Shown here: in pieces, positions 25,656 through 35,924 of the stretch
Numbering within the stretch: position 1 is the stretch's first letter
Layout of the letters: each line of letters starts with the position of its first letter
From: Flavobacterium circumlabens
GTDB lineage: Bacteria; Bacteroidota; Bacteroidia; Flavobacteriales; Flavobacteriaceae
NCBI RefSeq assembly: GCF_004345565.1
Contig: NZ_SLWA01000005.1
Span: 62,001 to 126,000 of the forward strand
DNA length: 64,000 nt
Direction of reading: 5' to 3'
Notes under the pieces: model-generated
What the model saw: the letters and a program-made list of their open reading frames with translations, nothing else
Told to the model about the DNA's origin: nothing
Database searches by the model: none
Translations under genes and position numbers: made by a program

Positions 25656-27356
25656 CTAAAATTTAACATTATAACATATGTTTATGATAGTGTTATATAA
25701 TTGAAGGTCTTGAATGTTTTCTCCTCCATTTGTGAGGATAATTTTTAATAAACCGTTTTTGGTCTGTATTGCGGTACCAGCGCCGATTCCTATTAATTTT
25801 TTAATTTTATTTTTATTCAAAGTGCTTGTCAGGTCTTGGTATAAGCCGTAATCTGTAACAGAGTGTATGAATAAATTTTTGGAGACAATATATCTGTATT
25901 CTGTAAGAATTAATGTGTTGAAATTTGACTGCAAACTGTTTTCTAAAAATCCCCTAATTGAATTTATTCCGCCAAAACGTTGCAATTCATTTGAAATGTA
26001 GTTTTTACTTTTTAAATAGAAATTTTGTGAATTTATGTTAAGGAAGTTGTTTTCATTTAATTCAAAATTGTATGAAATGTTAAGGCTGGTATAAAATTGT
26101 TTGCTTGATTCTGCAGTTTCAGGGTTGTTACTTGTGTCTCTTTTACCGTATCCAATTATAAAGTTTGCAAAAGCCTTTTTAGGAAAAAGATTGTTTGTGT
26201 TGTCTGTTTTTTTATACTCTAAAGTCGAAGTGATGTATGAGTTTTTATAATCACTAATTGAAAGGTTGTTGGTGTTTTGAATGTCACTTGATTCTGTCGA
26301 TTGGTAGCCCAGATATATTTTTGAATTATAATTAAGATAGTAACCCAGATCGATGGCAGTTTTGGTGTTTTGAAAAGTGCTGTCCTGTTTGAATATGTTT
26401 AACTGCGCTTTGATTCCCAGAGAGGATTGAAATATATACGGAATTTCTAATTTGGCGTCGAATGTTTTTTGTTGATTTCCGTCACTTTTCCAATACAGGG
26501 AGAATTTTTCTCCGGAATGAAGAATGTTTTGTAAAGTAATATCAAGATATCCATTCAGATTTACTTTTTTATTTTCATCATTTGAAAAGCCGATATAGCC
26601 ATCAAAATTGTTGGCTCTTCTTTTTTCAATATAAGTGTAGATTTTTGTAGAATCGTTAGTGAATAATATTTCAGGATACTTTGTCTGGGAGATAAATTCA
26701 AAACTGTTTATATCTTCGTATAGCTGTTTTGTAATTTCCTGATTGAATGTTTTGTTAAGGTATTTTTTGTTAAGTTGTTTTAAATGTCCTTTCGGAAAAA
26801 AATCCTTCCCGCTGTTATTTGTGTAATTCAGGATAATTGAATTTACAGTTCGTTTTTTTTCGGATTTAAAATTTAGGTCAGCATAAATTATTGAATTCTT
26901 TCTTTGGATATTTTCAAGTTTTATTTTGCTCAGAGCGAAACCCTGTTTTTCTGCTTCAGTTATTTTTTGATTTAAATAATTTTCAATCTCTTTGTAAGGG
27001 ATGATTACAGTGTCATTTTGAGTTTTAGGTGAATTAAAAAATAAATTATTCCTACCTATATATATATGAATGTTTTTTATTTTGTTTTCAAGACTAATTA
27101 TAGATAGGTAGGTAGAGTCGTTCGTTTTGTTAGTTTCTGTTATTTTATTGTCCAGATAGCCTTTCTTTAAAAGGATATTGGATGTTTTGTTTGTTTCCTC
27201 AAATACTGATTTTATATTGTTGTGTTTTGTTGAGTAGTTTATGGAGTCGATTATTTTGCTTTCATTTTGATCGCTTCCTTTAATTTGTAAATAAAAATGT
27301 TGGGCATGGCAGCTCAATCCTATAATGAAAATCAATATGTTTAGAAGTTGTTTCAA
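25656..27356 (-). CDS. Omp85/BamA-TamA-like outer-membrane protein
   Basis: A 566-residue exported protein (signal KQLLNILIFIIGLSCHAQ). Residues about 20-250 form small alpha/beta units compatible with POTRA repeats (ENYLNQKITEAEKQGFALSKIK is typical of a POTRA start). The C-terminal half is beta-rich barrel sequence. RFGGINSIRGF near residue 460-470 carries the conserved (V/I)RGF/Y motif of the Omp85 barrel loop 6, and the protein ends NICYNVKF with a terminal Phe. Family members insert or translocate outer-membrane proteins or lipids. It is shorter than BamA (about 850), so it is more like a TamA or a specialised member. It precedes susC by 85 nt on the same strand and is divergent from rpsL. 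Confidence 0.75.
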   Translation of the reverse strand: MKQLLNILIFIIGLSCHAQHFYLQIKGSDQNESKIIDSINYSTKHNNIKSVFEETNKTSNILLKKGYLDNKITETNKTNDSTYLSIISLENKIKNIHIYIGRNNLFFNSPKTQNDTVIIPYKEIENYLNQKITEAEKQGFALSKIKLENIQRKNSIIYADLNFKSEKKRTVNSIILNYTNNSGKDFFPKGHLKQLNKKYLNKTFNQEITKQLYEDINSFEFISQTKYPEILFTNDSTKIYTYIEKRRANNFDGYIGFSNDENKKVNLNGYLDITLQNILHSGEKFSLYWKSDGNQQKTFDAKLEIPYIFQSSLGIKAQLNIFKQDSTFQNTKTAIDLGYYLNYNSKIYLGYQSTESSDIQNTNNLSISDYKNSYITSTLEYKKTDNTNNLFPKKAFANFIIGYGKRDTSNNPETAESSKQFYTSLNISYNFELNENNFLNINSQNFYLKSKNYISNELQRFGGINSIRGFLENSLQSNFNTLILTEYRYIVSKNLFIHSVTDYGLYQDLTSTLNKNKIKKLIGIGAGTAIQTKNGLLKIILTNGGENIQDLQLYNTIINICYNVKF

Positions 27357-27453
27357 GTGTTAAGTGTGGTTTATTAAATGTATTGCAAATATCTATTGTT
27401 TGTTTCTAAAATCATAAGGATAAATAATGTTATTGAAAATTAATGAATTAACG

Positions 27454-27484
27454 TTTGTATAGTGAAAAATATTTTATACATTTG
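27454..27484 (+). promoter_or_regulatory. Promoter of the rpsL operon
   Basis: TTTG at 27454-27457 and TACATTTG at 27477-27484 are separated by 19 bp, an excellent match to the Bacteroidota TTTG-N19-21-TAnnTTTG promoter. Transcription should begin near 27488-27490, leaving a leader of about 50 nt that contains a small CCCG/CGGG hairpin (27488-27502). Confidence 0.85.
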
Positions 27485-27538
27485 CAACCCCGTAAAAAGC
27501 GGGAATTTAATATACATAATAAATTTTTAGTATTAATT

Positions 27539-27922
27539 ATGCCAACAATTCAACAATTAGTAAGAACAGGAAGAACTCAGATAACTAAGAAGAGTAAATC
27601 GGTTGCTTTAGATTCTTGTCCTCAAAGAAGAGGGGTTTGTACGCGTGTTTACACTACTACACCAAAAAAACCAAACTCTGCAATGCGTAAAGTTGCGCGT
27701 GTACGTTTGACAAATGGTAATGAGGTGAATGCTTACATCCCTGGAGAAGGACACAATTTACAAGAGCACTCGATAGTATTAGTTAGAGGTGGAAGGGTAA
27801 AAGATTTACCAGGTGTTAGATATCATATCGTTCGTGGAGCGCTTGACACGTCAGGAGTTGCAGGAAGAACGCAAAGAAGATCTAAGTACGGTGCTAAACG
27901 CCCAAAAGAAGCAAAAAAGTAA
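27539..27922 (+). CDS. rpsL: 30S ribosomal protein S12
   Basis: A 127-residue S12 protein located at the decoding centre of the small subunit. It shows the family start [11 protein letters not shown] and the invariant TPKKPNSA and [13 protein letters not shown] segments. Lys and Pro positions in these loops are the classical sites of streptomycin-resistance changes; Lys is present in KKPNSA, the usual sensitive form. The frame is open further upstream to 27455, but that overlaps the promoter, so the ATG at 27539 is the start. It is the first gene of the rpsL-rpsG-fusA-rpsJ unit. Confidence 0.98.
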
Positions 27923-28041
27923 TTTAAAACGTTAAGAGTTGGAGGTTAGGAGTTAAGGGTTACGGATTAAAGATGAAAGTCATAAATCTGAAACACATAA
28001 CATTTAACGGATAATCTATAACTTTTTATTAAAAAAAAGAC
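27923..28041. other. rpsL-rpsG intergenic spacer with degenerate repeats
   Basis: This 119-nt spacer is long for an operon whose other gaps are 3-20 nt. It contains tandem GGAGTTA-like units (GAGTTGGAGGTTAGGAGTTA, 27936-27955) and a TAAATCTGAAACAC stretch. No gene or exact promoter match is seen. Confidence 0.5.
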
Positions 28042-28518
28042 ATGAGAAAAAGAGCGGCAAAGAAAAGACCACTTTTACCAGATCCGAGGTTTAACGACCA
28101 ATTGGTAACACGTTTTGTGAACAACTTGATGTGGGATGGTAAGAAATCTACAGCTTTCAAAGTATTTTATGATGCAATTGACATCATCGAATCTAAAAAG
28201 CAGGATTCAGAAAAATCTTCATTAGAAATTTGGAAAGATGCTTTAACAAACGTTATGCCTCACGTAGAAGTACGTAGTCGTAGAGTAGGTGGAGCTACAT
28301 TTCAAATTCCAATGCAAATTAGACCAGACAGAAAAATTTCTATGGCAATGAAGTGGTTAATACTTTATTCAAGAAGAAGAAATGAAAAATCTATGGCACA
28401 ACGTTTAGCATCAGAATGTTTAGCTGCTGCTAAAGAAGAAGGTGCTGCTGTTAAGAAAAGAATGGATACTCACAAAATGGCAGAAGCTAATAAAGCTTTC
28501 TCTCACTTTAGATTTTAA
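28042..28518 (+). CDS. rpsG: 30S ribosomal protein S7
   Basis: A 158-residue S7, a primary binder of the 16S rRNA 3' domain that nucleates head assembly of the small subunit. The family start ([16 protein letters not shown]) and the [20 protein letters not shown] segment are intact. It sits between rpsL and fusA in the usual str-operon order, 11 nt before fusA. In E. coli S7 represses its own operon translationally; the long rpsL-rpsG spacer would be the place for a comparable site here, but no clear structure was identified. Confidence 0.98.
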   Translation: MRKRAAKKRPLLPDPRFNDQLVTRFVNNLMWDGKKSTAFKVFYDAIDIIESKKQDSEKSSLEIWKDALTNVMPHVEVRSRRVGGATFQIPMQIRPDRKISMAMKWLILYSRRRNEKSMAQRLASECLAAAKEEGAAVKKRMDTHKMAEANKAFSHFRF

Positions 28519-28529
28519 TTCGTAAAGAA

Positions 28530-30686
28530 ATGGCTAGAGATTTAAAATATACAAGAAACATCGGAATCGCTGCGCATATTGATGCTGGTAAAACAACAAC
28601 AACTGAGCGTATCCTTTTTTACACTGGAAAGTCACATAAAATTGGTGAAGTACACGATGGTGCTGCAACAATGGACTGGATGGCTCAAGAGCAAGAAAGA
28701 GGTATTACAATTACTTCAGCTGCAACAACTTGTGAGTGGAATTTTCCAACTGAGCAAGGTAAAATTTTGCCTGAATCTTTGCCTTACCACTTTAATATTA
28801 TTGATACTCCGGGACACGTTGACTTTACCGTAGAGGTAAACCGTTCTTTACGTGTACTTGATGGATTGGTTTTCTTATTTAGTGCTGTTGATGGTGTTGA
28901 GCCTCAATCAGAAACTAACTGGAGACTTGCAGATCAATATAGAGTTCCTCGTATGGGATTCGTAAATAAAATGGACCGTCAAGGATCTAACTTTTTGGCA
29001 GTTTGTCAACAAGTTCGTGATATGTTGAAATCAAATGCTGTTGCAATCACTTTGCCAATTGGTGAAGAAAATGATTTCAAAGGTGTTGTAGATTTAGTAA
29101 AAAACCAAGCTATCATATGGCATGATGCTACTCAAGGGGCAACTTTTGATATTGTGCCGATTCCTGAGGATATGTTAGCTGAAGTTAAAGAATACAGATC
29201 TGTTCTTATTGAAGCAGTTGCTGATTATGATGAAAATCTTTTGGAGAAATTCATGGAAGATGAAAGCTCTATTACAGAGGAAGAAATCAACAGCGCTTTA
29301 AGAGCTGCTACTATGGATATGGCTATCATTCCGATGATCGCTGGTTCTTCTTTCAAAAACAAAGGAGTTCAGTTCATGTTAGATGCAGTTTGTAAATATT
29401 TGCCTTCTCCAATGGATAAAGAAGGTATTGAAGGGATTCATCCTGACGATGCTGAATTATTAGAAGAAGATCAAACTAAAATCTTGCGTAAGCCAGATGT
29501 AAAAGAGCCGTTCGCTGCTTTGGCATTTAAAATTGCTACTGACCCATTCGTAGGTCGTTTGGCTTTCTTCCGTGCTTATTCTGGACGTTTAGATGCTGGT
29601 TCTTATGTTTTGAACACTCGTTCAGGAAATAAAGAAAGAATTTCTCGTATCTACCAAATGCACGCTAACAAACAAAATCCAATCGACTATATTGAGGCTG
29701 GAGATATTGGAGCTGCTGTTGGATTTAAAGATATCAAAACTGGAGATACATTGTGTGATGAAAAACACCCAATTATTCTTGAGTCTATGAAATTCCCTGC
29801 ACCGGTAATTGGTATTGCGATTGAGCCTAAAACAAAAGCTGACGTTGATAAAATGGGTATGGCTTTGGCTAAATTAGCTGAAGAAGATCCTACATTTACA
29901 GTTAGAACTGATGAGGCTTCTGGTCAAACAATTATCTCTGGTATGGGTGAGCTTCACTTAGATATCTTAGTGGATCGTATGAAACGTGAATTTAAAGTTG
30001 AAGTGAACCAAGGTGAGCCTCAGGTTGAATATAAAGAAGCGTTTACAAAAACTGCAACTCACAGAGAAACTTACAAGAAACAATCTGGAGGTCGTGGTAA
30101 ATTCGGTGATATCGTATTTACACTTGAGCCTGCTGATGAAGTTGATGGTAAAGTTCCAAAAGGATTACAGTTTATTAATGCTGTAAAAGGTGGTAACGTT
30201 CCTAAGGAATATATTCCATCTGTAGAAAAAGGTTTCCGTGAAGCTATGAAAACTGGTCCTTTGGCTGGTTATCAAGTGGATAGTTTGAAAGTAACTTTGA
30301 CAGACGGATCTTTCCACCCTGTCGATTCTGATGCACTTTCTTTTGAGTTAGCTGCCAGAATGGGTTATAGAGAAGTAGCTAAAGCTGCTGGTGCAATTGT
30401 TCTTGAGCCAATCATGAAAATGGAAGTTATTACTCCGGAAGAAAACATGGGAGATATCGTAGGTGATATCAACCGTCGTAGAGGTCAGGTTAATGACATG
30501 GGTGACAGAAACGGTGCTAAAACTATTAAAGCTGATGTGCCTTTATCAGAAATGTTTGGATATGTAACAACATTAAGAACATTATCTTCTGGTAGAGCTA
30601 CTTCAACAATGGAGTTTTCTCACTATGCAGAAACGCCTTCTAATATTTCAGAAGCGGTAATTAAAAAAGCAAAAGGTAACGCTTAA
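28530..30686 (+). CDS. fusA: Translation elongation factor G
   Basis: A 718-residue EF-G, the GTPase that drives translocation of tRNA and mRNA on the ribosome. G1 [13 protein letters not shown] is near residue 17, the switch I/II region has [11 protein letters not shown] and DTPGHVDF, and G4 NKMDR is near 145. Domains II-V follow to the C-terminus, with the domain IV loop in the GGRGKFGD region. The length is typical (about 700-720). The tuf gene that follows fusA in many bacteria is absent here; rpsJ follows instead after 11 nt. Confidence 0.98.
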   Translation: MARDLKYTRNIGIAAHIDAGKTTTTERILFYTGKSHKIGEVHDGAATMDWMAQEQERGITITSAATTCEWNFPTEQGKILPESLPYHFNIIDTPGHVDFTVEVNRSLRVLDGLVFLFSAVDGVEPQSETNWRLADQYRVPRMGFVNKMDRQGSNFLAVCQQVRDMLKSNAVAITLPIGEENDFKGVVDLVKNQAIIWHDATQGATFDIVPIPEDMLAEVKEYRSVLIEAVADYDENLLEKFMEDESSITEEEINSALRAATMDMAIIPMIAGSSFKNKGVQFMLDAVCKYLPSPMDKEGIEGIHPDDAELLEEDQTKILRKPDVKEPFAALAFKIATDPFVGRLAFFRAYSGRLDAGSYVLNTRSGNKERISRIYQMHANKQNPIDYIEAGDIGAAVGFKDIKTGDTLCDEKHPIILESMKFPAPVIGIAIEPKTKADVDKMGMALAKLAEEDPTFTVRTDEASGQTIISGMGELHLDILVDRMKREFKVEVNQGEPQVEYKEAFTKTATHRETYKKQSGGRGKFGDIVFTLEPADEVDGKVPKGLQFINAVKGGNVPKEYIPSVEKGFREAMKTGPLAGYQVDSLKVTLTDGSFHPVDSDALSFELAARMGYREVAKAAGAIVLEPIMKMEVITPEENMGDIVGDINRRRGQVNDMGDRNGAKTIKADVPLSEMFGYVTTLRTLSSGRATSTMEFSHYAETPSNISEAVIKKAKGNA

Positions 30687-30697
30687 TTCTTAAGAAA

Positions 30698-31003
30698 ATG
30701 AGTCAAAAAATCAGAATAAAACTAAAATCTTACGATCACATGTTGGTAGATAAGTCTGCTGAAAAGATCGTAAAAACAGTAAAAACTACTGGAGCAGTTG
30801 TAACAGGTCCAATTCCGTTACCAACTCACAAAAAACTTTTCACTGTACTACGTTCTCCGCACGTTAACAAGAAAGCGAGAGAGCAATTCGAAGTAATGTC
30901 ATACAAAAGATTGATTGATATTTATTCGTCTTCATCTAAAACAATCGATGCTTTAATGAAACTTGAATTGCCAAGTGGAGTAGAAGTAGAGATCAAAGTA
31001 TAA
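30698..31003 (+). CDS. rpsJ: 30S ribosomal protein S10
   Basis: A 101-residue S10 with the family motifs [27 protein letters not shown] and the [13 protein letters not shown] loop. It belongs to the 30S head and, with NusB, to the antitermination complex. In many genomes it heads the S10 operon. Here it closes the rpsL-fusA unit: a strong terminator lies 18 nt downstream, and rplC has its own promoter 300 nt further on. Confidence 0.98.
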
Positions 31004-31021
31004 TTTTTTATTATATTTATA

Positions 31022-31057
31022 AAAAAAAAGCGGAACAGAAATGTTTCGCTTTTTTTT
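31022..31057 (+). terminator. Rho-independent terminator after rpsJ
   Basis: AAGCGGAACA pairs with TGTTTCGCTT (one G-T wobble) around a GAAA loop (31038-31041). The A-run on the left and T-run on the right extend the stem. It is canonical and separates rpsJ from the rest of the ribosomal cluster. Confidence 0.9.
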
Positions 31058-31304
31058 GTTTGGTTAATTTTCTTTTGCGCTCAATTTTAAATATTTGGTT
31101 TTTAATGTTTTGGTTCGTTTTTGACAAGCATGTCTTTTGTATGGCGAGCTGGCGATGTTTTTAATTTTCGAAATAGGTGATTTATGTGGTGAATAGGGTC
31201 TGTAATAAAAATCAATTTTTGTTTTCTTTATGTAAAAATAACGTAGGCTTAATGGTGTATTTAGTTTTTGAAAAGCTTTTCTAATTGATTTAATTTTTGT
31301 AACT
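31058..31304. other. Non-coding gap between rpsJ terminator and rplC promoter
   Basis: The gene-free stretch from rpsJ to rplC spans 403 nt. After the terminator it is T-rich with no open frame longer than about 16 codons, no tRNA-like fold and no repeat shared with other gaps in the window. Apart from the terminator and the promoter I see nothing definable. Confidence 0.6.
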
Positions 31305-31336
31305 GTTTGGTATATTCGATTTTAATGTCTACTTTT
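31305..31336 (+). promoter_or_regulatory. Promoter of the rplC (S10-spc-alpha) operon
   Basis: TTTG at 31305-31308 and TACTTTTG at 31329-31336 are separated by 20 bp, matching the Bacteroidota consensus. Expected transcription start is near 31341, giving a leader of about 65 nt before rplC. Confidence 0.85.
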
Positions 31337-31406
31337 GCACTCCCTGTTTGGAAATTTCTGTTATTTTCAAATTGAAGGGAATTTTAGTAATTAATAATTA
31401 ATATTT

Positions 31407-32024
31407 ATGTCTGGGTTAATTGGTAAAAAAATCGGCATGACTAGTATTTTCGACGAAAACGGGAAAAACATTCCTTGTACAGTAATCGAAGCTGGGCCGT
31501 GTGTTGTTACCCAAGTCAGAACCAAAGGTGTTGACGGGTACGAAGCGTTGCAACTTGGTTTCGATGACAAAAACGAGAAACATTCCACTAAAGCGGCTTT
31601 AGGTCACTTTAAGAAAGCTGGAACTGTTGCTAAGAAAAAAGTCGTTGAATTTCAAGATTTTGCAACTGAACAAAAATTAGGAGATCTTATTGATGTTTCT
31701 ATTTTTGCTGAAGGAGAATTTGTAGATGTACAAGGTGTATCTAAAGGTAAAGGTTTTCAAGGGGTTGTTAAACGTCACGGATTTGGTGGTGTTGGACAAG
31801 CAACTCACGGTCAACACAACCGTTTAAGAGCGCCAGGTTCTGTGGGAGCTTCTTCATATCCATCTAGAGTATTCAAAGGAATGCGTATGGCTGGAAGAAT
31901 GGGAGGAGACAATGTAAAAGTTCAAAACCTTAGAGTTTTAAAAGTAGTGGCTGAAAAGAACCTGCTTGTTATTAAAGGATGTATTCCTGGACATAAAAAC
32001 TCTTATGTAATCATTCAGAAGTAA
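31407..32024 (+). CDS. rplC: 50S ribosomal protein L3
   Basis: A 205-residue L3, one of the first proteins to bind 23S rRNA and near the peptidyl-transferase centre. The start [18 protein letters not shown] and the tip segment [19 protein letters not shown] with [23 protein letters not shown] are characteristic. The Gln that PrmB methylates in some bacteria lies in the GHGQ-like loop. The stop codon TAA overlaps the rplD ATG by one base, implying translational coupling. Confidence 0.98.
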   Translation: MSGLIGKKIGMTSIFDENGKNIPCTVIEAGPCVVTQVRTKGVDGYEALQLGFDDKNEKHSTKAALGHFKKAGTVAKKKVVEFQDFATEQKLGDLIDVSIFAEGEFVDVQGVSKGKGFQGVVKRHGFGGVGQATHGQHNRLRAPGSVGASSYPSRVFKGMRMAGRMGGDNVKVQNLRVLKVVAEKNLLVIKGCIPGHKNSYVIIQK

Positions 32025-32653
32025 TGGAAGTAAAAGTATTAGATTTCAACGGAAAAGATACTGGAAGAAAAGTTCAACTTTCTGATTCAGTATTCGCAAT
32101 TGAACCAAACAATCACGCTGTATACCTTGATGTAAAGCAATATCTTGCTAATCAAAGACAAGGAACTCACAAAGCTAAAGAAAGAGCTGAAGTTGCAGGA
32201 AGTACACGTAAGATTAAAAAACAAAAAGGAACAGGTACAGCTCGTGCGGGAAGTATCAAAAATCCATTGTTTAAAGGTGGTGGAACAGTTTTCGGACCAA
32301 GACCAAGAAGTTATTCATTTAAATTGAATAAGAGCTTGAAAAGATTGGCAAGAAAATCAGCTTTCTCAATCAAAGCAAAAGAGTCAAATATTATCGTTCT
32401 TGAGGACTTTAAATTTGAAACTCCAAACACTAAAAATTTCATTAACGTTTTGAAAGCTTTAGGGTTAGAAAATAAAAAATCTCTATTTGTGTTGGGAGAG
32501 TCAAATAAAAATGTATATTTGTCGTCACGCAATTTGAAGACCTCTAGCGTTGTAAGTAGCTCAGAATTAAGCACTTATGATATTCTAAACACTAATAATT
32601 TAGTGCTTTTAGAAGGTTCTTTGGAGTTAATTGAAGAAAATTTAAGCAAATAA
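32024..32653 (+). CDS. rplD: 50S ribosomal protein L4
   Basis: A 209-residue L4 with the extended loop that lines the exit tunnel (KQKGTGTARAGSIKNPLFKGGG, then FGPRPRSYSFKLNK). It overlaps rplC by one base. In gammaproteobacteria L4 also represses the S10 operon through the leader; whether the leader before rplC plays that role here cannot be read from the sequence. Confidence 0.98.
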   Translation: MEVKVLDFNGKDTGRKVQLSDSVFAIEPNNHAVYLDVKQYLANQRQGTHKAKERAEVAGSTRKIKKQKGTGTARAGSIKNPLFKGGGTVFGPRPRSYSFKLNKSLKRLARKSAFSIKAKESNIIVLEDFKFETPNTKNFINVLKALGLENKKSLFVLGESNKNVYLSSRNLKTSSVVSSSELSTYDILNTNNLVLLEGSLELIEENLSK

Positions 32654-32660
32654 TAGGAAT

Positions 32661-32951
32661 ATGAGTATCATAATTAGACCTATAGTAACAGAAAAAGTAA
32701 CCAAAGAAAGTGAAGTTTTAAACCGCTTCGGATTCGTTGTTGACAAAAAAGCAAACAAAGTTCAGATTAAGAAAGCTGTTGAAGCTGCTTATGGAGTAAC
32801 TATCGTTTCAGTTAACACGATGAACGTAAGACCGGACAGAACTACAAAATACACTAAAAGTGGTTTGATCAGTGGAAAGACAAATGCAATTAAGAAAGCG
32901 ATTGTTCAAGTACAAGAAGGAGAAACAATTGATTTTTACAACAATATCTAA
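32661..32951 (+). CDS. rplW: 50S ribosomal protein L23
   Basis: A 96-residue L23 beginning SIIIRPIVTEKVTKES, with the VEAAYGVTIVSVNTMNV segment. It sits at the tunnel exit and forms the docking site for trigger factor and signal recognition particle. It lies 7 nt after rplD and 9 nt before rplB. Confidence 0.97.
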   Translation: MSIIIRPIVTEKVTKESEVLNRFGFVVDKKANKVQIKKAVEAAYGVTIVSVNTMNVRPDRTTKYTKSGLISGKTNAIKKAIVQVQEGETIDFYNNI

Positions 32952-32960
32952 GATAGAAAA

Positions 32961-33785
32961 ATGTCAGTAAGAAAATTAAAACCTATTACCCCAGGTCAGC
33001 GATTTAGAGTTGTGAATGGTTATGACGCCATTACAACTGATAAGCCGGAACGCTCTTTGATAGCGCCGATAAAAAACTCTGGAGGTAGAAATAGTCAAGG
33101 AAAGATGACCATGCGTTATACGGGTGGTGGTCACAAGCAGAGATATCGTATTATTGATTTCAAACGTACAAAAGAAGGAATTCCGGCTACAGTGAAATCA
33201 ATCGAATATGATCCAAATCGTACTGCATTTATCGCTTTGTTAGCTTATGCTGATGGAGAGAAAACTTATGTAATTGCTCAAAACGGATTGAAAGTTGGTC
33301 AGAAATTAGTTTCTGGTCCTGAATCTCAACCGGAAATTGGTAATACATTGCCTTTAAGCAGAATTCCTTTAGGAACTGTAATCTCTTGTATTGAGTTACG
33401 TCCAGGTCAGGGAGCGGTAATCGCTCGTTCAGCTGGTACATTTGCTCAGTTAATGGCAAGAGATGGAAAATATGCTACAATTAAAATGCCATCTGGTGAA
33501 ACAAGATTGATCTTGTTAACTTGTTCGGCTACAATTGGAGCTGTTTCTAATTCAGACCACCAATTAGTTGTATCTGGTAAAGCAGGTAGAACAAGATGGT
33601 TAGGAAGAAGACCTAGAACAAGACCTGTTGCAATGAACCCTGTTGATCACCCGATGGGTGGTGGAGAAGGACGTTCTTCTGGTGGACATCCACGTTCAAG
33701 AAATGGAATACCAGCAAAAGGTTATAGAACTCGTTCTAAGAAAAACCCGAGTAACAAGTATATCGTAGAACGTAGAAAGAAATAA
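32961..33785 (+). CDS. rplB: 50S ribosomal protein L2
   Basis: A 274-residue L2, needed for subunit joining and peptidyl-transferase activity. The N-terminal half shows [20 protein letters not shown] and the C-terminal half has the invariant [20 protein letters not shown], including the conserved His of the DHPMGG loop. Length and order within the S10 cluster are standard. Confidence 0.98.
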   Translation: MSVRKLKPITPGQRFRVVNGYDAITTDKPERSLIAPIKNSGGRNSQGKMTMRYTGGGHKQRYRIIDFKRTKEGIPATVKSIEYDPNRTAFIALLAYADGEKTYVIAQNGLKVGQKLVSGPESQPEIGNTLPLSRIPLGTVISCIELRPGQGAVIARSAGTFAQLMARDGKYATIKMPSGETRLILLTCSATIGAVSNSDHQLVVSGKAGRTRWLGRRPRTRPVAMNPVDHPMGGGEGRSSGGHPRSRNGIPAKGYRTRSKKNPSNKYIVERRKK

Positions 33786-33791
33786 TAAGAT

Positions 33792-34070
33792 ATGGCACGT
33801 TCATTAAAAAAAGGACCTTTCGTTCATTATAAGTTAGACAAGAAAGTTCAGGAAAACATTGAAAATGGTAATAAAGGAGTAGTAAAGACTTGGTCTAGAG
33901 CTTCTATGATTACTCCGGACTTTGTTGGACAGACTATCGCAGTTCATAACGGTCGTCAATTTGTACCAGTTTACGTAACAGAAAACATGGTAGGTCACAA
34001 ATTAGGAGAGTTTTCACCAACTAGATCTTTTAGAGGTCATGCTGGAGCAAAAAATAAAGGTAAAAAATAA
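33792..34070 (+). CDS. rpsS: 30S ribosomal protein S19
   Basis: A 92-residue S19 (start [30 protein letters not shown] near the end). It binds the head of the small subunit with S13. It lies 6 nt after rplB. Confidence 0.97.
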   Translation: MARSLKKGPFVHYKLDKKVQENIENGNKGVVKTWSRASMITPDFVGQTIAVHNGRQFVPVYVTENMVGHKLGEFSPTRSFRGHAGAKNKGKK

Positions 34071-34076
34071 GAAGCA

Positions 34077-34490
34077 ATGGGAGTTCGTAAAAGAGAAACA
34101 GCAGATGCGAGAAAAGAGGCTAATAAGTCTATTGCTTTCGCAAAATTGAATAACTGCCCTACTTCACCTAGAAAAATGCGCTTAGTAGCGGACTTGGTAA
34201 GAGGTCAGAAGGTAGAGAGAGCACTTAACATCTTAAGATTCAGTTCTAAAGAGGCTTCAAGAAAATTAGAGAAACTATTATTATCTGCAATCAACAACTG
34301 GGAGCAAAAAAATAGTGAAGGTAATTTAGAAGAAGCTGGATTATTTGTTAAAGAGATCAGAGTAGATGGTGGAATGATGTTGAAAAGACTTCGTCCAGCT
34401 CCACAAGGTCGTGCACACAGAATAAGAAAACGTTCTAATCACGTAACAATCGTGCTTGGAGCTATCAATAACACACAAAGCAATTCTTAA
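34077..34490 (+). CDS. rplV: 50S ribosomal protein L22
   Basis: A 137-residue L22 with [19 protein letters not shown] and the beta-hairpin region [20 protein letters not shown] that reaches into the exit tunnel, a site of macrolide-resistance changes in other bacteria. The N-terminus is extended by about 20 residues compared with the E. coli protein. Confidence 0.97.
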
Positions 34491-34495
34491 GCAGC

Positions 34496-35257
34496 ATGGG
34501 ACAAAAGACAAATCCAATTGGAAATAGACTTGGTATCATCAGAGGGTGGGACTCAAACTGGTATGGTGGAAATGATTACGGTGATAAACTTGCCGAAGAT
34601 CACAAAATCAGAAAGTATATCCACGCTCGTTTATCAAAAGCTAGTGTATCTAAAGTAATCATCGAGAGAACTTTGAAACTTGTAACCGTTACTATCACTA
34701 CTGCCAGACCTGGTATCATTATCGGAAAAGGTGGACAAGAGGTAGACAAGTTGAAAGAAGAACTTAAGAAAGTTACTGACAAAGAGGTTCAAATCAACAT
34801 CTTTGAAATTAAAAGACCTGAATTAGATGCTTATCTTGTGGCGACAAGCATCGCTCGTCAAATCGAAAGCCGTATTTCTTACAGACGTGCAATCAAAATG
34901 GCTATTGCTGCTTCTATGCGTATGAACGCTGAAGGTATCAAAGTTTTGATTTCTGGTCGTTTGAATGGTGCTGAGATGGCGCGTTCAGAAGGTTTCAAAG
35001 AAGGTAGAATTCCTCTATCAACTTTCAGAGCTGATATTGATTATGCTTTGGCTGAAGCTCACACTACTTATGGTAGAATGGGTATCAAAGTATGGATCAT
35101 GAAAGGTGAAGTTTATGGAAAGAGAGATCTTTCCCCACTTGCAGGAATGGATAAAAAACAATCCGGAACTGGTGGTGGTAAAGGTGGAGATTCTCCGAGA
35201 GGAGACAGAAAACCTTTTAATAAAGGTGGTAAACCAGACGCTCGTAAAAGAAAGTAA
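34496..35257 (+). CDS. rpsC: 30S ribosomal protein S3
   Basis: A 253-residue S3 with the KH domain ([20 protein letters not shown]) and the C-terminal [23 protein letters not shown] segment. S3 lines the mRNA entry channel. The last about 35 residues are a basic Gly/Lys/Asp-rich tail ([20 protein letters not shown]), longer than in E. coli. Confidence 0.97.
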   Translation: MGQKTNPIGNRLGIIRGWDSNWYGGNDYGDKLAEDHKIRKYIHARLSKASVSKVIIERTLKLVTVTITTARPGIIIGKGGQEVDKLKEELKKVTDKEVQINIFEIKRPELDAYLVATSIARQIESRISYRRAIKMAIAASMRMNAEGIKVLISGRLNGAEMARSEGFKEGRIPLSTFRADIDYALAEAHTTYGRMGIKVWIMKGEVYGKRDLSPLAGMDKKQSGTGGGKGGDSPRGDRKPFNKGGKPDARKRK

Positions 35258-35276
35258 ATTTTTAAACTAAAGAAAA

Positions 35277-35702
35277 ATGTTACAGCCTAAAAGAACAAAA
35301 TACCGTAAGGTACAAAAAGGTAAAATGAAAGGTAACTCTCAAAGAGGGCATGAACTTTCTAATGGAATGTTTGGTATTAAATCTGTACATGAAGATGGAA
35401 TGTTCTTAACCTCTCGTCAAATCGAAGCTGCGCGTATCGCTGCAACTCGTTTCATGAAGAGAGAAGGACAATTATGGATCAAAATATTTCCAGACAAACC
35501 AATTACTAAGAAACCTCTTGAGGTACGTATGGGTAAAGGTAAAGGTGCCGTTGAATATTGGGCTGCCGTTGTTAAACCCGGAAGAATTATGTTTGAAGTT
35601 GGAGGAGTTCCTTTATCAGTTGCAAAAGAGGCTTTACGTCTTGCAGCTCAAAAGCTTCCAGTAAAAACTAAGTTCGTCGTTGCTAGAGATTTCGAAGCAT
35701 AA
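35277..35702 (+). CDS. rplP: 50S ribosomal protein L16
   Basis: A 141-residue L16 beginning [18 protein letters not shown], with [23 protein letters not shown] and the [15 protein letters not shown] loop near the A-site tRNA. It lies 19 nt after rpsC. Confidence 0.98.
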   Translation: MLQPKRTKYRKVQKGKMKGNSQRGHELSNGMFGIKSVHEDGMFLTSRQIEAARIAATRFMKREGQLWIKIFPDKPITKKPLEVRMGKGKGAVEYWAAVVKPGRIMFEVGGVPLSVAKEALRLAAQKLPVKTKFVVARDFEA

Positions 35703-35715
35703 TTTATAGTATATT

Positions 35716-35907
35716 ATGAAACAATCAGAAATAAAAGATCTTTCTGCAGCGGAGTTGCAAGAAAAACTTAGTCAAACTAAGAAGATATATGCTGACCTAA
35801 AAATGGCCCACGCTATTTCTCCAATTGAGAATCCACTTCAAATTAGAAGTGTAAGAAGAACAGTTGCAAGATTGGCTACAGAGCTAACTAAAAGAGAGTT
35901 ACAATAA
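35716..35907 (+). CDS. rpmC: 50S ribosomal protein L29
   Basis: A 63-residue, mainly helical L29 (LSAAELQEKLSQTKKIYADLK; NPLQIRSVRRTVARLATEL). It is located beside L23 at the tunnel exit. Confidence 0.95.
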   Translation: MKQSEIKDLSAAELQEKLSQTKKIYADLKMAHAISPIENPLQIRSVRRTVARLATELTKRELQ

Positions 35908-35924
35908 TTGTATTCTGCTGAAAG

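Noticed and set aside
27455..27538. Upstream extension of rpsL in frame
   Set aside because: The extension overlaps an excellent promoter and has no match to the S12 N-terminus.
31061..31304. Search for a tRNA or small ORF in the rpsJ-rplC gap
   Set aside because: No cloverleaf, no TTC-type arm and no open frame beyond about 16 codons.
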